A stretch of 33,331 nucleotides of DNA. Source: JAEZKC01 sp046538945 (GTDB lineage Bacteria; Fibrobacterota; Chitinivibrionia; Chitinivibrionales; Chitinispirillaceae). Made by a program: the position numbers and the translations under genes. Location of the stretch: the NCBI GenBank assembly GCA_046538945.1, contig JBKHHW010000019.1, positions 1 to 33,331 on the forward strand, read 5' to 3'. Positions 8,679 to 16,131 of this stretch are shown here, one piece after another. Below the pieces are notes generated by a model that did not search any database, was not told the origin of the DNA, and saw nothing but the letters and a program-made list of their open reading frames with translations. The number at the start of each line of letters is the position of its first letter. Positions within the stretch are counted from its first letter, which is position 1.

Positions 8679-8799
8679 CCGGGGCGACAGGTCCAGTAAT
8701 ACCGCTGCCCAAAACTACCGACCTAAAAATCAACCACTTAGCCCACCCCGGAGGTGAATTACTGCCGATTCAATGATTCACCCCGGAGGTAAATCTGGA
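8679..8799. repeat. 121-bp direct repeat, copy 2
   Basis: This is an exact copy of 8479-8599 displaced by exactly 200 bp, with a 79-bp unique spacer between (8600-8678). It ends 104 bp before the DUF362 start codon. The pair could be 1.6 units of a 200-bp tandem duplication, or two same-oriented ends left by a mobile element. Confidence 0.9.
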
Positions 8800-8903
8800 A
8801 AAACAGTCCCGTCGGTAATATTCTTGGCACGGATTTCGCAGTATGTTGCGGGAAATCCTCTTGTTTCCTGATTAACCACTGCCGGGGAGCTTTTTTCCCA
8901 ATT

Positions 8904-9770
8904 ATGCGAAGCAAAGTTGCAATAGCACATAACCCGAAAATCGACAGATGCCTTGCTCACGCGCTGGAAAATCTGGGCAACCTGTCCGATCTCTTCACCG
9001 ACAAGCATGTGGCGATCAAACCAAACGAAACCTGGGCATCCCCCCATGACCTCACCGCCTGCACCCAGGCCGACACCGTAAAAGCACTGATTCGCCTGAT
9101 AAAACGCTACCGTCCATTCAAAATTACAGTAACAGGCGGTTCCGGAGACGGAGAGACAGACCAGATTTTCCAATATCTGGGAATAGACAAGGTCATCGCC
9201 GAGGAAAAGGTGGAGTTTTTCGATCACAACCGGGGACCTTTCGAGAAAATTCGCCTCGAATACGGACCTGCTCACGAAATCGTAATTAATCCTCACCTGT
9301 TTTCCTTCGATTCCATCGTCTCGCTGGCACAGCATAAAGTGCACAAAAGGGCCGATGTCACCCTCACCATGAAAAATATCGCCATGTCCTTCCCTGCTGC
9401 CGACTACTACGGCCACCCCAGATGGAAATACGAACACGCCGACGAGACCTTCTTCGGTGATCTTCACGGGTTCATCACCGGTATGTGCCAGCGGTTCCCC
9501 ATACAGCTGGGAATAATAAACGGTCATCCGGCCATGATCGGCACCGGACCTATCGGAGGGAAAACGTTCGAGTCGAAAATGGTGATAGCCGGAAGAGATT
9601 TTGTGGCTGTTGATGCGGTAGGAGCACATATACTGGGCAGGAAAAATGTATCACACATAGAACAGGCGGATTATCTGGGTTTGGGACAGAGCAATTTGGA
9701 CAACATAGAAATCGTAGGGATACCTTTGGACAGGGCGATGGACATCTTTGATGAACGCGCCTCTCTCTGA
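8904..9770 (+). CDS. DUF362 domain-containing protein
   Basis: The product has 288 residues. The DUF362 signature appears as VAIKPN near the N-terminus, MKNIAMSFPAADYYGHPRW in the middle and IINGHPAMIGTGPIGGKTF followed by VIAGRDFVAVDAVGAHILG near the C-terminus. DUF362 proteins often sit next to or are fused to ferredoxin domains and are thought to act in iron-sulfur or redox-linked processes; no biochemical role is firm. No ferredoxin domain is present here. The ATG is at the expected family start, but the ribosome-binding site is poor (GGGGAG lies 15 nt away). The frame stays open upstream into repeat copy 2, so the element may have replaced the native 5' region. A lipoprotein gene follows 27 bp later. 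Confidence 0.8.
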   Translation: MRSKVAIAHNPKIDRCLAHALENLGNLSDLFTDKHVAIKPNETWASPHDLTACTQADTVKALIRLIKRYRPFKITVTGGSGDGETDQIFQYLGIDKVIAEEKVEFFDHNRGPFEKIRLEYGPAHEIVINPHLFSFDSIVSLAQHKVHKRADVTLTMKNIAMSFPAADYYGHPRWKYEHADETFFGDLHGFITGMCQRFPIQLGIINGHPAMIGTGPIGGKTFESKMVIAGRDFVAVDAVGAHILGRKNVSHIEQADYLGLGQSNLDNIEIVGIPLDRAMDIFDERASL

Positions 9771-9797
9771 TAATATTCAACCGTTCAGGAGGAACAA

Positions 9798-9989
9798 ATG
9801 AGCAGGAAAATCACATCTATTCTGGGAATTCTCGCAGCAGCTGTCCTGATGTACGGCTGTCCCTCTCAGCAGCAGGATACTCCCCCGGCCACACAGGATA
9901 CTACCGAGGCCGATACCGCTATTCCGCCAGAGGATACAGTTCCCGCCGATACTCAACCGGCTCCAGAGGACACGGTTCCGGAATTCTGA
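9798..9989 (+). CDS. Small lipoprotein with Asp/Thr/Pro-rich tail
   Basis: This 63-residue peptide has a lipoprotein signal sequence ending in the lipobox LMYGC (Cys about residue 21). After lipidation it would be a 40-residue disordered tail built of short repeats (QDT, EDTVP, ADTQP). AGGAGG before the ATG is strong evidence for translation. It follows the DUF362 gene by 27 bp and ends before a strong hairpin. The role is unknown; such tails occur on small outer-membrane lipoproteins. Confidence 0.75.
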   Translation: MSRKITSILGILAAAVLMYGCPSQQQDTPPATQDTTEADTAIPPEDTVPADTQPAPEDTVPEF

Positions 9990-10020
9990 TTTTTAAACTA
10001 AAAGATCCTAAGAACTCAAA

Positions 10021-10055
10021 GCATGATCCTGACCCGGAAGCGGACAGGATCATGC
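10021..10055. terminator. Bidirectional terminator-like hairpin
   Basis: GCATGATCCTG (10021-10031) pairs perfectly with CAGGATCATGC (10045-10055) around a 13-nt loop. It lies between the convergent lipoprotein and zinc permease genes, with a short TCTGTTTTC on the plus side and TTTGAGTTCTT on the minus side. The permease stop codon lies inside the right arm. Confidence 0.65.
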
Positions 10056-10910
10056 CTCTGTTTTCACCCCTTTTGCTGACAAAAATACAGCTGGCAAGAA
10101 AGACAGGCCGTATATCCCCAATGCAACCAGCACGATTGTAGCTCCGGTTGCAGTTGCCATATAATAGGAAAGAAAAAGGCCGCATACGGAAGAAACAAAC
10201 GAAATCATTACCGAAGAGACAATGTATGTCCTCAGATTGGATGACAGGTTTCTGGCGGCAGCGGCAGGCAGTATCAGAAGTGAATTGATGACTAGAATTC
10301 CTATCCACTGCACAGCCAGAGTTACAATCACTGCCACAAGCACCGAGAAAAACAGCTCATAATACCATACCTTTATTCCCCTGCTTCGGGCTACTGTCGG
10401 ATTGAAGCTGATAAGAAAGAGACGGTTGAATAAAAGCACCCACACCCCGAATACAAATACCAAAGTTATGCCCATGGTCAGCAGATCACTTCCTGTAATA
10501 CTTAGAAGATCTCCAATCAGGTATTTGGAATATTTGTTGAACCCTCCCTGTCGGGACAAAATCACGACTCCCAGGGCTACAGAACCGGCCATCACCAAAC
10601 CGATAACGGTATCGGTTGAGACAACTCCGTTTTTCCTCAGAAGGGAGATAATACAAGCAAGGATAACCGCGAAGATTATCATGGAGGGCAGGGGTTGGGA
10701 TATGCCGGCCAGCGCTCCTATGGCAATGCCGCTCAGCGCGGCATGCCCGATGGCGTCGGAGAAAAATGACATCTGGTTATTGACCACCAGACATCCGGGC
10801 AATGCGAAAAGCGGCGCAATAAGAATAACGGCAAGCAGCGCATTCTGCATGAATGTGTAATCCGTCCATTCAAAGGGAAGCAGGCTGCATATGGAATACC
10901 AGAGTTCCAT
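10050..10910 (-). CDS. znuB: Zinc ABC transporter permease
   Basis: The product is about 286 residues from the ATG at 10910, where GGAG sits 7 nt upstream. A longer frame to 10955 would overlap the ATPase gene and adds no conserved sequence. It is an ABC-3-type integral membrane protein with about eight hydrophobic segments. The family motif appears as FFSDAIGHAALSGIAIG, and WIGILVINSLLILPAAAARN is typical of the zinc/manganese permeases. It forms the inner-membrane channel with the ATPase encoded 12 nt upstream. The last codon and stop extend into the terminator stem at 10045-10055. Zinc rather than manganese is inferred from the Zur and His-rich binding protein in the same operon. Confidence 0.93.
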   Translation of the reverse strand: MELWYSICSLLPFEWTDYTFMQNALLAVILIAPLFALPGCLVVNNQMSFFSDAIGHAALSGIAIGALAGISQPLPSMIIFAVILACIISLLRKNGVVSTDTVIGLVMAGSVALGVVILSRQGGFNKYSKYLIGDLLSITGSDLLTMGITLVFVFGVWVLLFNRLFLISFNPTVARSRGIKVWYYELFFSVLVAVIVTLAVQWIGILVINSLLILPAAAARNLSSNLRTYIVSSVMISFVSSVCGLFLSYYMATATGATIVLVALGIYGLSFLPAVFLSAKGVKTEA

Positions 10911-10921
10911 TCCGTTTTCTC

Positions 10922-11737
10922 CTATCGGCTCTTGTGATGATCTATCGTATCGCAAGGACCTGAAGCCGGTCCGATGAAAGTCCCAAAGTAACTTCTCACC
11001 CGTTCGTCTTTCTGGACTTCGGCAGGTGATCCGCTTGACACGACAGTTTTGTTGAAAAACACCAGCCTGTCCGCATAACGGGCGGACAGTGAAAGGTCAT
11101 GAGAGATGAGCACAATAGACAGATCATATTTTGCTCTCAGTTCGCTTATCATGCTGTAGAAAAGATTGAGTCCTGCGGCATCCACTCCGCTGACCGGCTC
11201 GTCAAGAAGCAGAATGTCAGGCCGGGGCGTGAGAGCAAGGGAGAGAAGCACCCGCTGAAGCTCCCCGCCGGAAAGATGCCCCAGTTTTCTCCTCAGCAGA
11301 TGAGAGGATTCAACCACGGCAAGTGAATTTCGAGCAATCTGCCGAATTTTCTTGTCTGTAAAAAGCCAGCGTGGCTTTCCGGAAAGGCAGACCGCGAACA
11401 GATCCTCCACATCAAGCGGTGCAGCCGTGTCGAATGTGATTCTCTGAGGTACATAGCCTATCCGGGGAACCATCTGCTCAGAACTCCCGAACCGATGATA
11501 TTTTATTTTACCTGTAAATGGAACTTCCCCAGAAATCGCCTTGAAGAGAGTCGACTTGCCGGCCCCGTTGGGACCTATGATAACCAGAAGCTCTCCGCAA
11601 TGAAAGTGCAGATTAACCTTCTCAACAATGACGTTGCCGCCAAGCGTTACCCCGAGGTCTTCAATTTTCGTGCAGCAGCCCCGGCACTGGACTTGTTTCG
11701 GTCCTTTCTGTTGTATATCGGACTGACCCTTTTCCAT
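10922..11737 (-). CDS. znuC: Zinc ABC transporter ATPase
   Basis: This ABC ATPase shows Walker A GPNGAGKST, the signature LSGGELQRV, Walker B DILLLDEPVSGVD and the switch ISHDLS. It energises zinc import with the ZnuB permease. Two starts are possible: ATG 11752, overlapping the znuA stop by 14 nt, or ATG 11737, with GGAG just upstream and the znuA TAG between. I chose 11737. An unusual N-terminal extension of about 25 residues precedes the domain and carries a CRGCC motif, which could bind zinc or iron. It is co-transcribed with zur and znuA. Confidence 0.93.
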   Translation of the reverse strand: MEKGQSDIQQKGPKQVQCRGCCTKIEDLGVTLGGNVIVEKVNLHFHCGELLVIIGPNGAGKSTLFKAISGEVPFTGKIKYHRFGSSEQMVPRIGYVPQRITFDTAAPLDVEDLFAVCLSGKPRWLFTDKKIRQIARNSLAVVESSHLLRRKLGHLSGGELQRVLLSLALTPRPDILLLDEPVSGVDAAGLNLFYSMISELRAKYDLSIVLISHDLSLSARYADRLVFFNKTVVSSGSPAEVQKDERVRSYFGTFIGPASGPCDTIDHHKSR

Positions 11738-11738
11738 T

Positions 11739-12665
11739 CTACTCCAGCGCATCTTTCAGAATTTTCAGATTCCTCTCCATGATTTCCAGGTAAGCATCCT
11801 TGTGAAGCGGACCAGTCGCAACCGGATCCAAAGTATAAAGAGACATTCCCGTTTCCCTTGAAATCGTTCGGGCAGTGGAAGAAACGTACTGAGGTTCCAC
11901 AAACAGTGCTTTCACATTTTTCTCTCGTATAGTTTTGACTAATCCGATAAGTTCAGCGGCGCTCGGCTCGCTTCCGGGTTCCTGCGCAATGACAGCCGCC
12001 ACGTCTAACCCGAATTCCCGGGCAAAATAGGGAAAAGCGTCATGAAAAGTAACGATTGTCCGGTCAGAAAGGGAATCCAGTTCACGATGCATTTTTTCCT
12101 TCAGCAATTTCAGCTTCTGGATATAGCTCTCAGCATTTTCCTTGTACTGTGCGGAATTGGCACTATCCCACTGAGCAAGTCCCTCCGCAATCGTGTTCAC
12201 CTGCTTAATAGCGTTGGAAATACTTACCCATACATGAGCATTGATCTCATGATGATGGTGATGGTGGTGAATATGATCATGATCCTCACATTTGTGTTCT
12301 TCTTCATGATGATCTCCTTTTACATGCATAAACTCTATTTCCGTGCTGGCGTTCAGAAGCAGAAGTTTTTCATTCAGAGAAACTGCCTTATCCAGAAACG
12401 ACTCCATACCCCCACCGTTAACAACCAAAACGGAGGCCTTCTCGATCCGCCCGGCGTCTGATGGTGTGAGCTGGTAGTTGTGAAGGCAACCGGTCTGGGA
12501 AGGAGTCATGTTCACAACTTGGATACCGGGTATGTCCCCGGTCACATTCAAAGTTGCAATGTATATAGGATAAAAGGAAGTCAGAATCAATTTATCTTCA
12601 GTTTTCTGACTGCTGCACCCGATCAGCAGAACCATGATCATACAGATGACGCTTGTTTTTTTCAT
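11739..12665 (-). CDS. znuA: Zinc-binding lipoprotein of the ABC transporter
   Basis: This is a periplasmic substrate-binding lipoprotein of the ZnuA/TroA family, about 308 residues. The start MKKTSV at 12665 gives a lipoprotein signal peptide with lipobox LIGC (Cys17); the longer frame to 12695 overlaps zur. The mobile His/acid loop GDHHEEEHKCEDHDHIHHHH (continuing with more His) marks zinc preference. Conserved metal ligands are visible in EINAHVW, FHDAFPYFAREFGL and FVEPQYVSS. It delivers Zn2+ to ZnuB. Its ATG follows the zur stop by one base. Confidence 0.96.
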   Translation of the reverse strand: MKKTSVICMIMVLLIGCSSQKTEDKLILTSFYPIYIATLNVTGDIPGIQVVNMTPSQTGCLHNYQLTPSDAGRIEKASVLVVNGGGMESFLDKAVSLNEKLLLLNASTEIEFMHVKGDHHEEEHKCEDHDHIHHHHHHHEINAHVWVSISNAIKQVNTIAEGLAQWDSANSAQYKENAESYIQKLKLLKEKMHRELDSLSDRTIVTFHDAFPYFAREFGLDVAAVIAQEPGSEPSAAELIGLVKTIREKNVKALFVEPQYVSSTARTISRETGMSLYTLDPVATGPLHKDAYLEIMERNLKILKDALE

Positions 12666-12666
12666 T

Positions 12667-13101
12667 TCACGGTTTCTCCCGTTCAGGTTCCTCATGCTCG
12701 AAACATTCCCTGCACATGCCGAAAATTTCGAATCTGTGACCTTCTATTATGAATTGAGATTTATCCAATCGGTCCATAGCCGATTCCAGCGGACAGAAAT
12801 CGAGCGGTATGGCCCTGCTGCAGCATCGGCACACAAGATGATGCACATGACTCTTTTCAGAAAGTATATATCGGGTATTGTTGTCTATTGTAAAACGCAC
12901 GGGGCTGACTAGCCCCGCTTTTTCCATCTTTTCCAGATTCCTGTATACTGTTGACAGATTAATATTTGTATGACCCTTGAGGAGATTATAATGAATCTCC
13001 TCGGCTGTAAGCGGTGTGGATACTTTCCCCATAAAATCCACTATGGCTTTACGCTGCTGGGTACGACGCTGGCCTATCCTAACCTGTTCTTCCATGATCA
13101 T
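12667..13101 (-). CDS. zur: Fur-family zinc uptake regulator
   Basis: This 144-residue Fur-family repressor has a winged helix (about residues 15-75, with INLSTVYRNLEKMEKAGLV). A dimerisation/metal domain carries HVHHLVCRCC (Cys91, 93, 94), Cys103 and a C-terminal CREC (Cys130, 133). The two CxxC pairs form the structural zinc site. It heads the zur-znuA-znuC-znuB operon, which points to Zur rather than Fur. There is no ribosome-binding site. The likely -10 ends 2 nt before the ATG at 13101, so translation may instead begin at ATG 13095 on a nearly leaderless mRNA. The function assignment rests on family and operon. Confidence 0.92.
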   Translation of the reverse strand: MIMEEQVRIGQRRTQQRKAIVDFMGKVSTPLTAEEIHYNLLKGHTNINLSTVYRNLEKMEKAGLVSPVRFTIDNNTRYILSEKSHVHHLVCRCCSRAIPLDFCPLESAMDRLDKSQFIIEGHRFEIFGMCRECFEHEEPEREKP

Positions 13102-13103
13102 AA

Positions 13104-13130
13104 ATTATATGATTCGAATCCTTATTGCAA
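13104..13130 (-). promoter_or_regulatory. Promoter and candidate operator of the zinc operon
   Basis: On the minus strand TATAAT occupies 13104-13109 and TTGCAA 13125-13130, with a short 15-nt spacer. A perfect palindrome, GATTCGAATC (13111-13120), fills the spacer, where a bound repressor would block polymerase. It is a candidate Zur operator but does not match the enterobacterial Zur box. Confidence 0.45.
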
Positions 13131-13197
13131 TCAATTCGCATTATCAGCAGTTATTGCATGATACTTGCGTGCACTCGCCACAATAAGCCCTTTATTG

Positions 13198-13203
13198 TAT
13201 AAT
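13198..13203 (+). promoter_or_regulatory. Candidate -10 element for ppk2
   Basis: TATAAT at 13198-13203 is preceded by TTG, and no good -35 lies at 16-18 nt. The GTG start of ppk2 is 50 nt downstream. The shared 150-bp region with the divergent zur gene leaves room for common control. Confidence 0.35.
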
Positions 13204-13253
13204 AGAATAGAATATACGATTCAATGTAAATCTTAAGCTTAAGGGAGCGGTCA

Positions 13254-14108
13254 GTGAAATCAAAACACAAAAATCATGACAACAAGAACGCACCCCAAGC
13301 AGCACCGGAAGATTCCGGCGCCGGGAAAAACGACAAACTGCCAAAAAAACTCTATAACAAGGAACTGGAAAGACTTCAGATAGAGCTTGTCAAGCTTCAG
13401 GAATGGATAAAATTCCAGGGACTCAAAGTGGCTGTTCTGTTTGAGGGAAGGGATGCCGCTGGAAAGGGTGGAGTTATAAAACGGATAACAGAAAGCTTGA
13501 ATCCCCGCATCTGCAGGGTCGTTGCTTTGGGTGTTCCCACCGAAAGAGAACGTACCCAGTGGTATTTTCAGCGCTATGTGGCCCAGCTGCCCGCAGCGGG
13601 GGAAATGGTACTCTTTGACAGAAGCTGGTATAACCGGGCGGGAGTGGAAAGAGTTATGGGATTCTGCTCCGACGAGGAATACTGGGAATTCCTGAGGTCG
13701 TGCCCTGAACTGGAATACATGCTGATCAGATCCGGGCTGATACTTATAAAATACTGGTTCTCCGTCAGTGATGAAGAACAGGAAACCAGATTCCAGAAAC
13801 GGCTCTCAGACCCGGCCAAACGCTGGAAACTGAGCCCGATGGATATGGAATCAAGAACCAGATGGGTGGAGTACTCCAAGGCCAAGGACATCATGTTCGA
13901 ACATACCGACACAGACAAGTCTCCCTGGTATGTGGTCAAGGCAGACAATAAAAAAAGAGCCCGCCTGAACTGCATCCACCACCTCCTCAGCTTGATTCCC
14001 TATAAAGACCTGACACCCGGAGAAATCAAGATGCCCCCGAGGCAAAAGGATATTCACTACAGACGGCCGGCTATCGAAAGACAGAAATTCATTCCTGAAA
14101 TCTATTGA
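13254..14108 (+). CDS. ppk2: Polyphosphate kinase 2
   Basis: PPK2 enzymes move phosphate between polyphosphate and nucleotides (polyP-dependent phosphorylation of ADP/GDP or AMP). This 284-residue protein has Walker A GRDAAGKGG (about 65-73), the lid/base region VPTERERTQWYFQRYV and Walker B VLFDRSWYNRAGVE (about 119-132), followed by a one-domain PPK2 C-terminus. The first 30 residues are a charged, disordered leader. The GTG start has GGGAG 7 nt upstream. It is divergent from zur. Whether it makes nucleotides or polyP cannot be told from the sequence. Confidence 0.95.
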   Translation: MKSKHKNHDNKNAPQAAPEDSGAGKNDKLPKKLYNKELERLQIELVKLQEWIKFQGLKVAVLFEGRDAAGKGGVIKRITESLNPRICRVVALGVPTERERTQWYFQRYVAQLPAAGEMVLFDRSWYNRAGVERVMGFCSDEEYWEFLRSCPELEYMLIRSGLILIKYWFSVSDEEQETRFQKRLSDPAKRWKLSPMDMESRTRWVEYSKAKDIMFEHTDTDKSPWYVVKADNKKRARLNCIHHLLSLIPYKDLTPGEIKMPPRQKDIHYRRPAIERQKFIPEIY

Positions 14109-14313
14109 CAGCTGATCGCTTATGGTCTGCTTCTCACAAGCCCGAAAGAATACCTGTAAATGAAATCTCCAATTTGGCCCTCTTCGGAACGACTATTTTT
14201 TTATGGTGATTATGGTGTTTCTGAAGGTTGGTCTTCTGAGGATTCCGTGCCAATTAAAAACAGAAAAGCTCAAAGATGAAAACAGCTGAAAGAGTCAGGA
14301 AATCAACCGCTTA

Positions 14314-15015
14314 TCAGCCCTGAAAAAAAGCCAGGAGGATCAGAGAAATCACTGCTATAAGGATGGAAACGATGGAAAGCACCTGATAGATTTTTCTGCG
14401 CTTGAGAGAAGCACTAAGAGTGTCGATATACTCCATGGCGTATTTGGACTGCTCCGTAGCTGCACTTCGAGACCAGTTGAACAGAAGCTCCTGTTCCACT
14501 TCACCTGGAATCTCAGCATTATCCAGATACTCATCAGGGATTTCAATCTTTCCGGTACTTTTCTGTTCAGAGGCTTCTTCTTTATTGTCATCAGCAGAAG
14601 ACTTCTCCACTTCCTCTACCGAAAGATAAACTGTTTCATTCTGCTCGTCGTCGATCTCCAGGTCCACCTCATTTTCGGAATGTTCATCTTGCACTACGAT
14701 ACTCTTGGTTTCCAGAAGCGTTTCCAACGCATCGAATGTTTCCTGCTGATTATCAGCTGATGTCTGCGCCAGAGGTGGTGGTGAATAGAGATTATTATCG
14801 GCTCGGTCTTCTGTTATGATCTCTTCTGGTCTTTCCCACGATTTGGCTTCACTGATCGGAACCCACTTCCCTTCCAGAAGCACATTTCCCTTCTCAAGTT
14901 CCTCCATGAACCTTTTTTCAGACACACCCTTCTGAGACATATGAACCCACCGGCCATGCTCATCAATGATAAATCCATCCTCAACCCGCTGCTCAATATT
15001 TTTATATGGATCCAT
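14314..15015 (-). CDS. Acidic tail-anchored protein of unknown function
   Basis: The product has 233 residues. The N-terminal 60 residues contain two related motifs, GRWVHMSQKGVSE (from about 21) and GKWVPISEAKSW (from about 49), suggesting a small duplicated module. Residues 65-180 are very acidic and probably disordered. The C-terminus ends with a single hydrophobic helix (about 212-231, YQVLSIVSILIAVISLILLA) preceded by KRRK, so it is likely anchored in the membrane by its tail. It is the last of three minus-strand genes. I recognise no family. Confidence 0.65.
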   Translation of the reverse strand: MDPYKNIEQRVEDGFIIDEHGRWVHMSQKGVSEKRFMEELEKGNVLLEGKWVPISEAKSWERPEEIITEDRADNNLYSPPPLAQTSADNQQETFDALETLLETKSIVVQDEHSENEVDLEIDDEQNETVYLSVEEVEKSSADDNKEEASEQKSTGKIEIPDEYLDNAEIPGEVEQELLFNWSRSAATEQSKYAMEYIDTLSASLKRRKIYQVLSIVSILIAVISLILLAFFQG

Positions 15016-15034
15016 ACAAAAGCTCTACTTGCGT

Positions 15035-15595
15035 CTAATGGGATTTAAGTTTAGAAGGAATTATTTCTTCCATGGATTCACCCCTCTGATCAGGGTTCAG
15101 GCTGTAGAACACCTCATACTCGCTGCGGGCTTTTATGATGTCCCCTTTTTTCTGATAAATCAGAGAAGAGAGCTCAAAAGGAGTGATATCCTCATCGGAA
15201 AGAATCTTCATCTCGCTAAGAAGCCTAAGCGCCTCATCATACTCCGAGTTGTTCATTTTCACTATCGCGCGTGTCGCCAGCGTGGTACGTTTATGCTCCA
15301 TTTCCATTCTGTTGAAGAAGTAGAACAAGCCGGCACCCAAAAGACTGAGCAGAAGAAGATTAAGAATAAAAGAAGCGATCAGTAGCGGGTGAGGTTTGGT
15401 CTTAGGCGAATGAAGTGAATCGGCAATATTGTTGGCTTTTATCTTCTGAATCTGTATTACTGCATATCCGCTTTCATTCGACTCAGGAAATTCCCTGATC
15501 AATGCTTCATAAAACCGAAGTGCTTCAGGAATTCGGTTCTCCACATAATGAAGTCTATAAGCTGTTTCGTACAATTCAAGAGGGGAATTTTCCAT
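15035..15595 (-). CDS. Single-pass membrane protein with TPR-like helices
   Basis: The product has 186 residues. Residues 1-50 look like one TPR unit (YETAYRLHYVENRIPEALRFYEALIREFP). A single transmembrane helix lies at about 70-95 (LLIASFILNLLLLSLLGAGLFYFF). Residues 105-170 hold further TPR-like pairs (YDEALRLLSEM, KKGDIIKARSEYEVFY). TPR modules thus lie on both sides of the membrane or wrap onto it, suggesting a scaffold. GGGAG 6 nt before the ATG supports the start. The middle gene of a three-gene operon, it has unknown partners, most likely its two neighbours. Confidence 0.7.
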   Translation of the reverse strand: MENSPLELYETAYRLHYVENRIPEALRFYEALIREFPESNESGYAVIQIQKIKANNIADSLHSPKTKPHPLLIASFILNLLLLSLLGAGLFYFFNRMEMEHKRTTLATRAIVKMNNSEYDEALRLLSEMKILSDEDITPFELSSLIYQKKGDIIKARSEYEVFYSLNPDQRGESMEEIIPSKLKSH

Positions 15596-15628
15596 GAAAT
15601 GCTCCCGGACACGATAGTTTGTGAATGT

Positions 15629-15958
15629 TCAATAGCCCTTCTTTATGTTCTTCAGAAGCGATTTCACTTGCTTGTTGGTGAATGTTTTCTGTTCCATCTG
15701 AGCAGGAACGTACTTGTCACAGATCAACTTCTCATCCCCACCGAAAGAAACCACACCTTTTGCACCACCACTTCTGCGGGCTTTGAATTCCCGACAGGTC
15801 TGTTTCATTTTACAGTTAAAGCAAGAGCTCTCCTTCTGACGCTTCAAATAGGAATAGCCCTTTTTCTCCATCGCTTCGTCTCTTTGGTTCATTTCCTCCG
15901 CTGAAGCCAAAGATCTGTTTTTGGCGACAAACCTGTCGTGATCGTTGTTAAAATTCAT
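15629..15958 (-). CDS. Small four-Cys protein of unknown function
   Basis: The product has 109 basic residues and no signal peptide. Four Cys are arranged as CFNCKMKQTC (about residues 46-55) and LICDKY (about 80), a plausible zinc or iron-sulfur site. The C-terminus is Lys-rich (TNKQVKSLLKNIKKGY). GAGGA 7 nt before the ATG supports translation. It is the first gene of the operon with the TPR membrane protein and the tail-anchored protein. I do not recognise the family. Confidence 0.65.
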   Translation of the reverse strand: MNFNNDHDRFVAKNRSLASAEEMNQRDEAMEKKGYSYLKRQKESSCFNCKMKQTCREFKARRSGGAKGVVSFGGDEKLICDKYVPAQMEQKTFTNKQVKSLLKNIKKGY

Positions 15959-16131
15959 AACGGTTCCTCTTTCAAGCTAATTTCCATAGGTTTTTCCGAG
16001 GAAATGTTCGTTCAGGCCACAGGTTATATTGACAATGACCCCAAGGGAACTACTTATGTATTAGAATATAATCTCGTGCACCCGAAATTCATCAATACTT
16101 GTGGCCTCGACACCGCCATACAAAGCGGTTT

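Noticed and set aside
8778..9629. Long 283-codon frame antisense to the DUF362 gene
   Set aside because: The DUF362 frame has clear family motifs. The antisense frame has none and begins inside the coding sequence.
12240..12360. CAT/ATG-rich stretch as a microsatellite
   Set aside because: It is the His-rich zinc loop of ZnuA read on the other strand.
13105..13140. GATTCGAATCC as a possible tRNA T-arm
   Set aside because: No acceptor, D or anticodon stems can be formed around it. It fits better as an operator palindrome between zur and ppk2.
16014..16107. Inverted repeat AGGCCACA/TGTGGCCT in the gap before the four-Cys protein gene
   Set aside because: Only 8 bp separated by nearly 80 nt. 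No target duplication or transposase suggests a mobile element.
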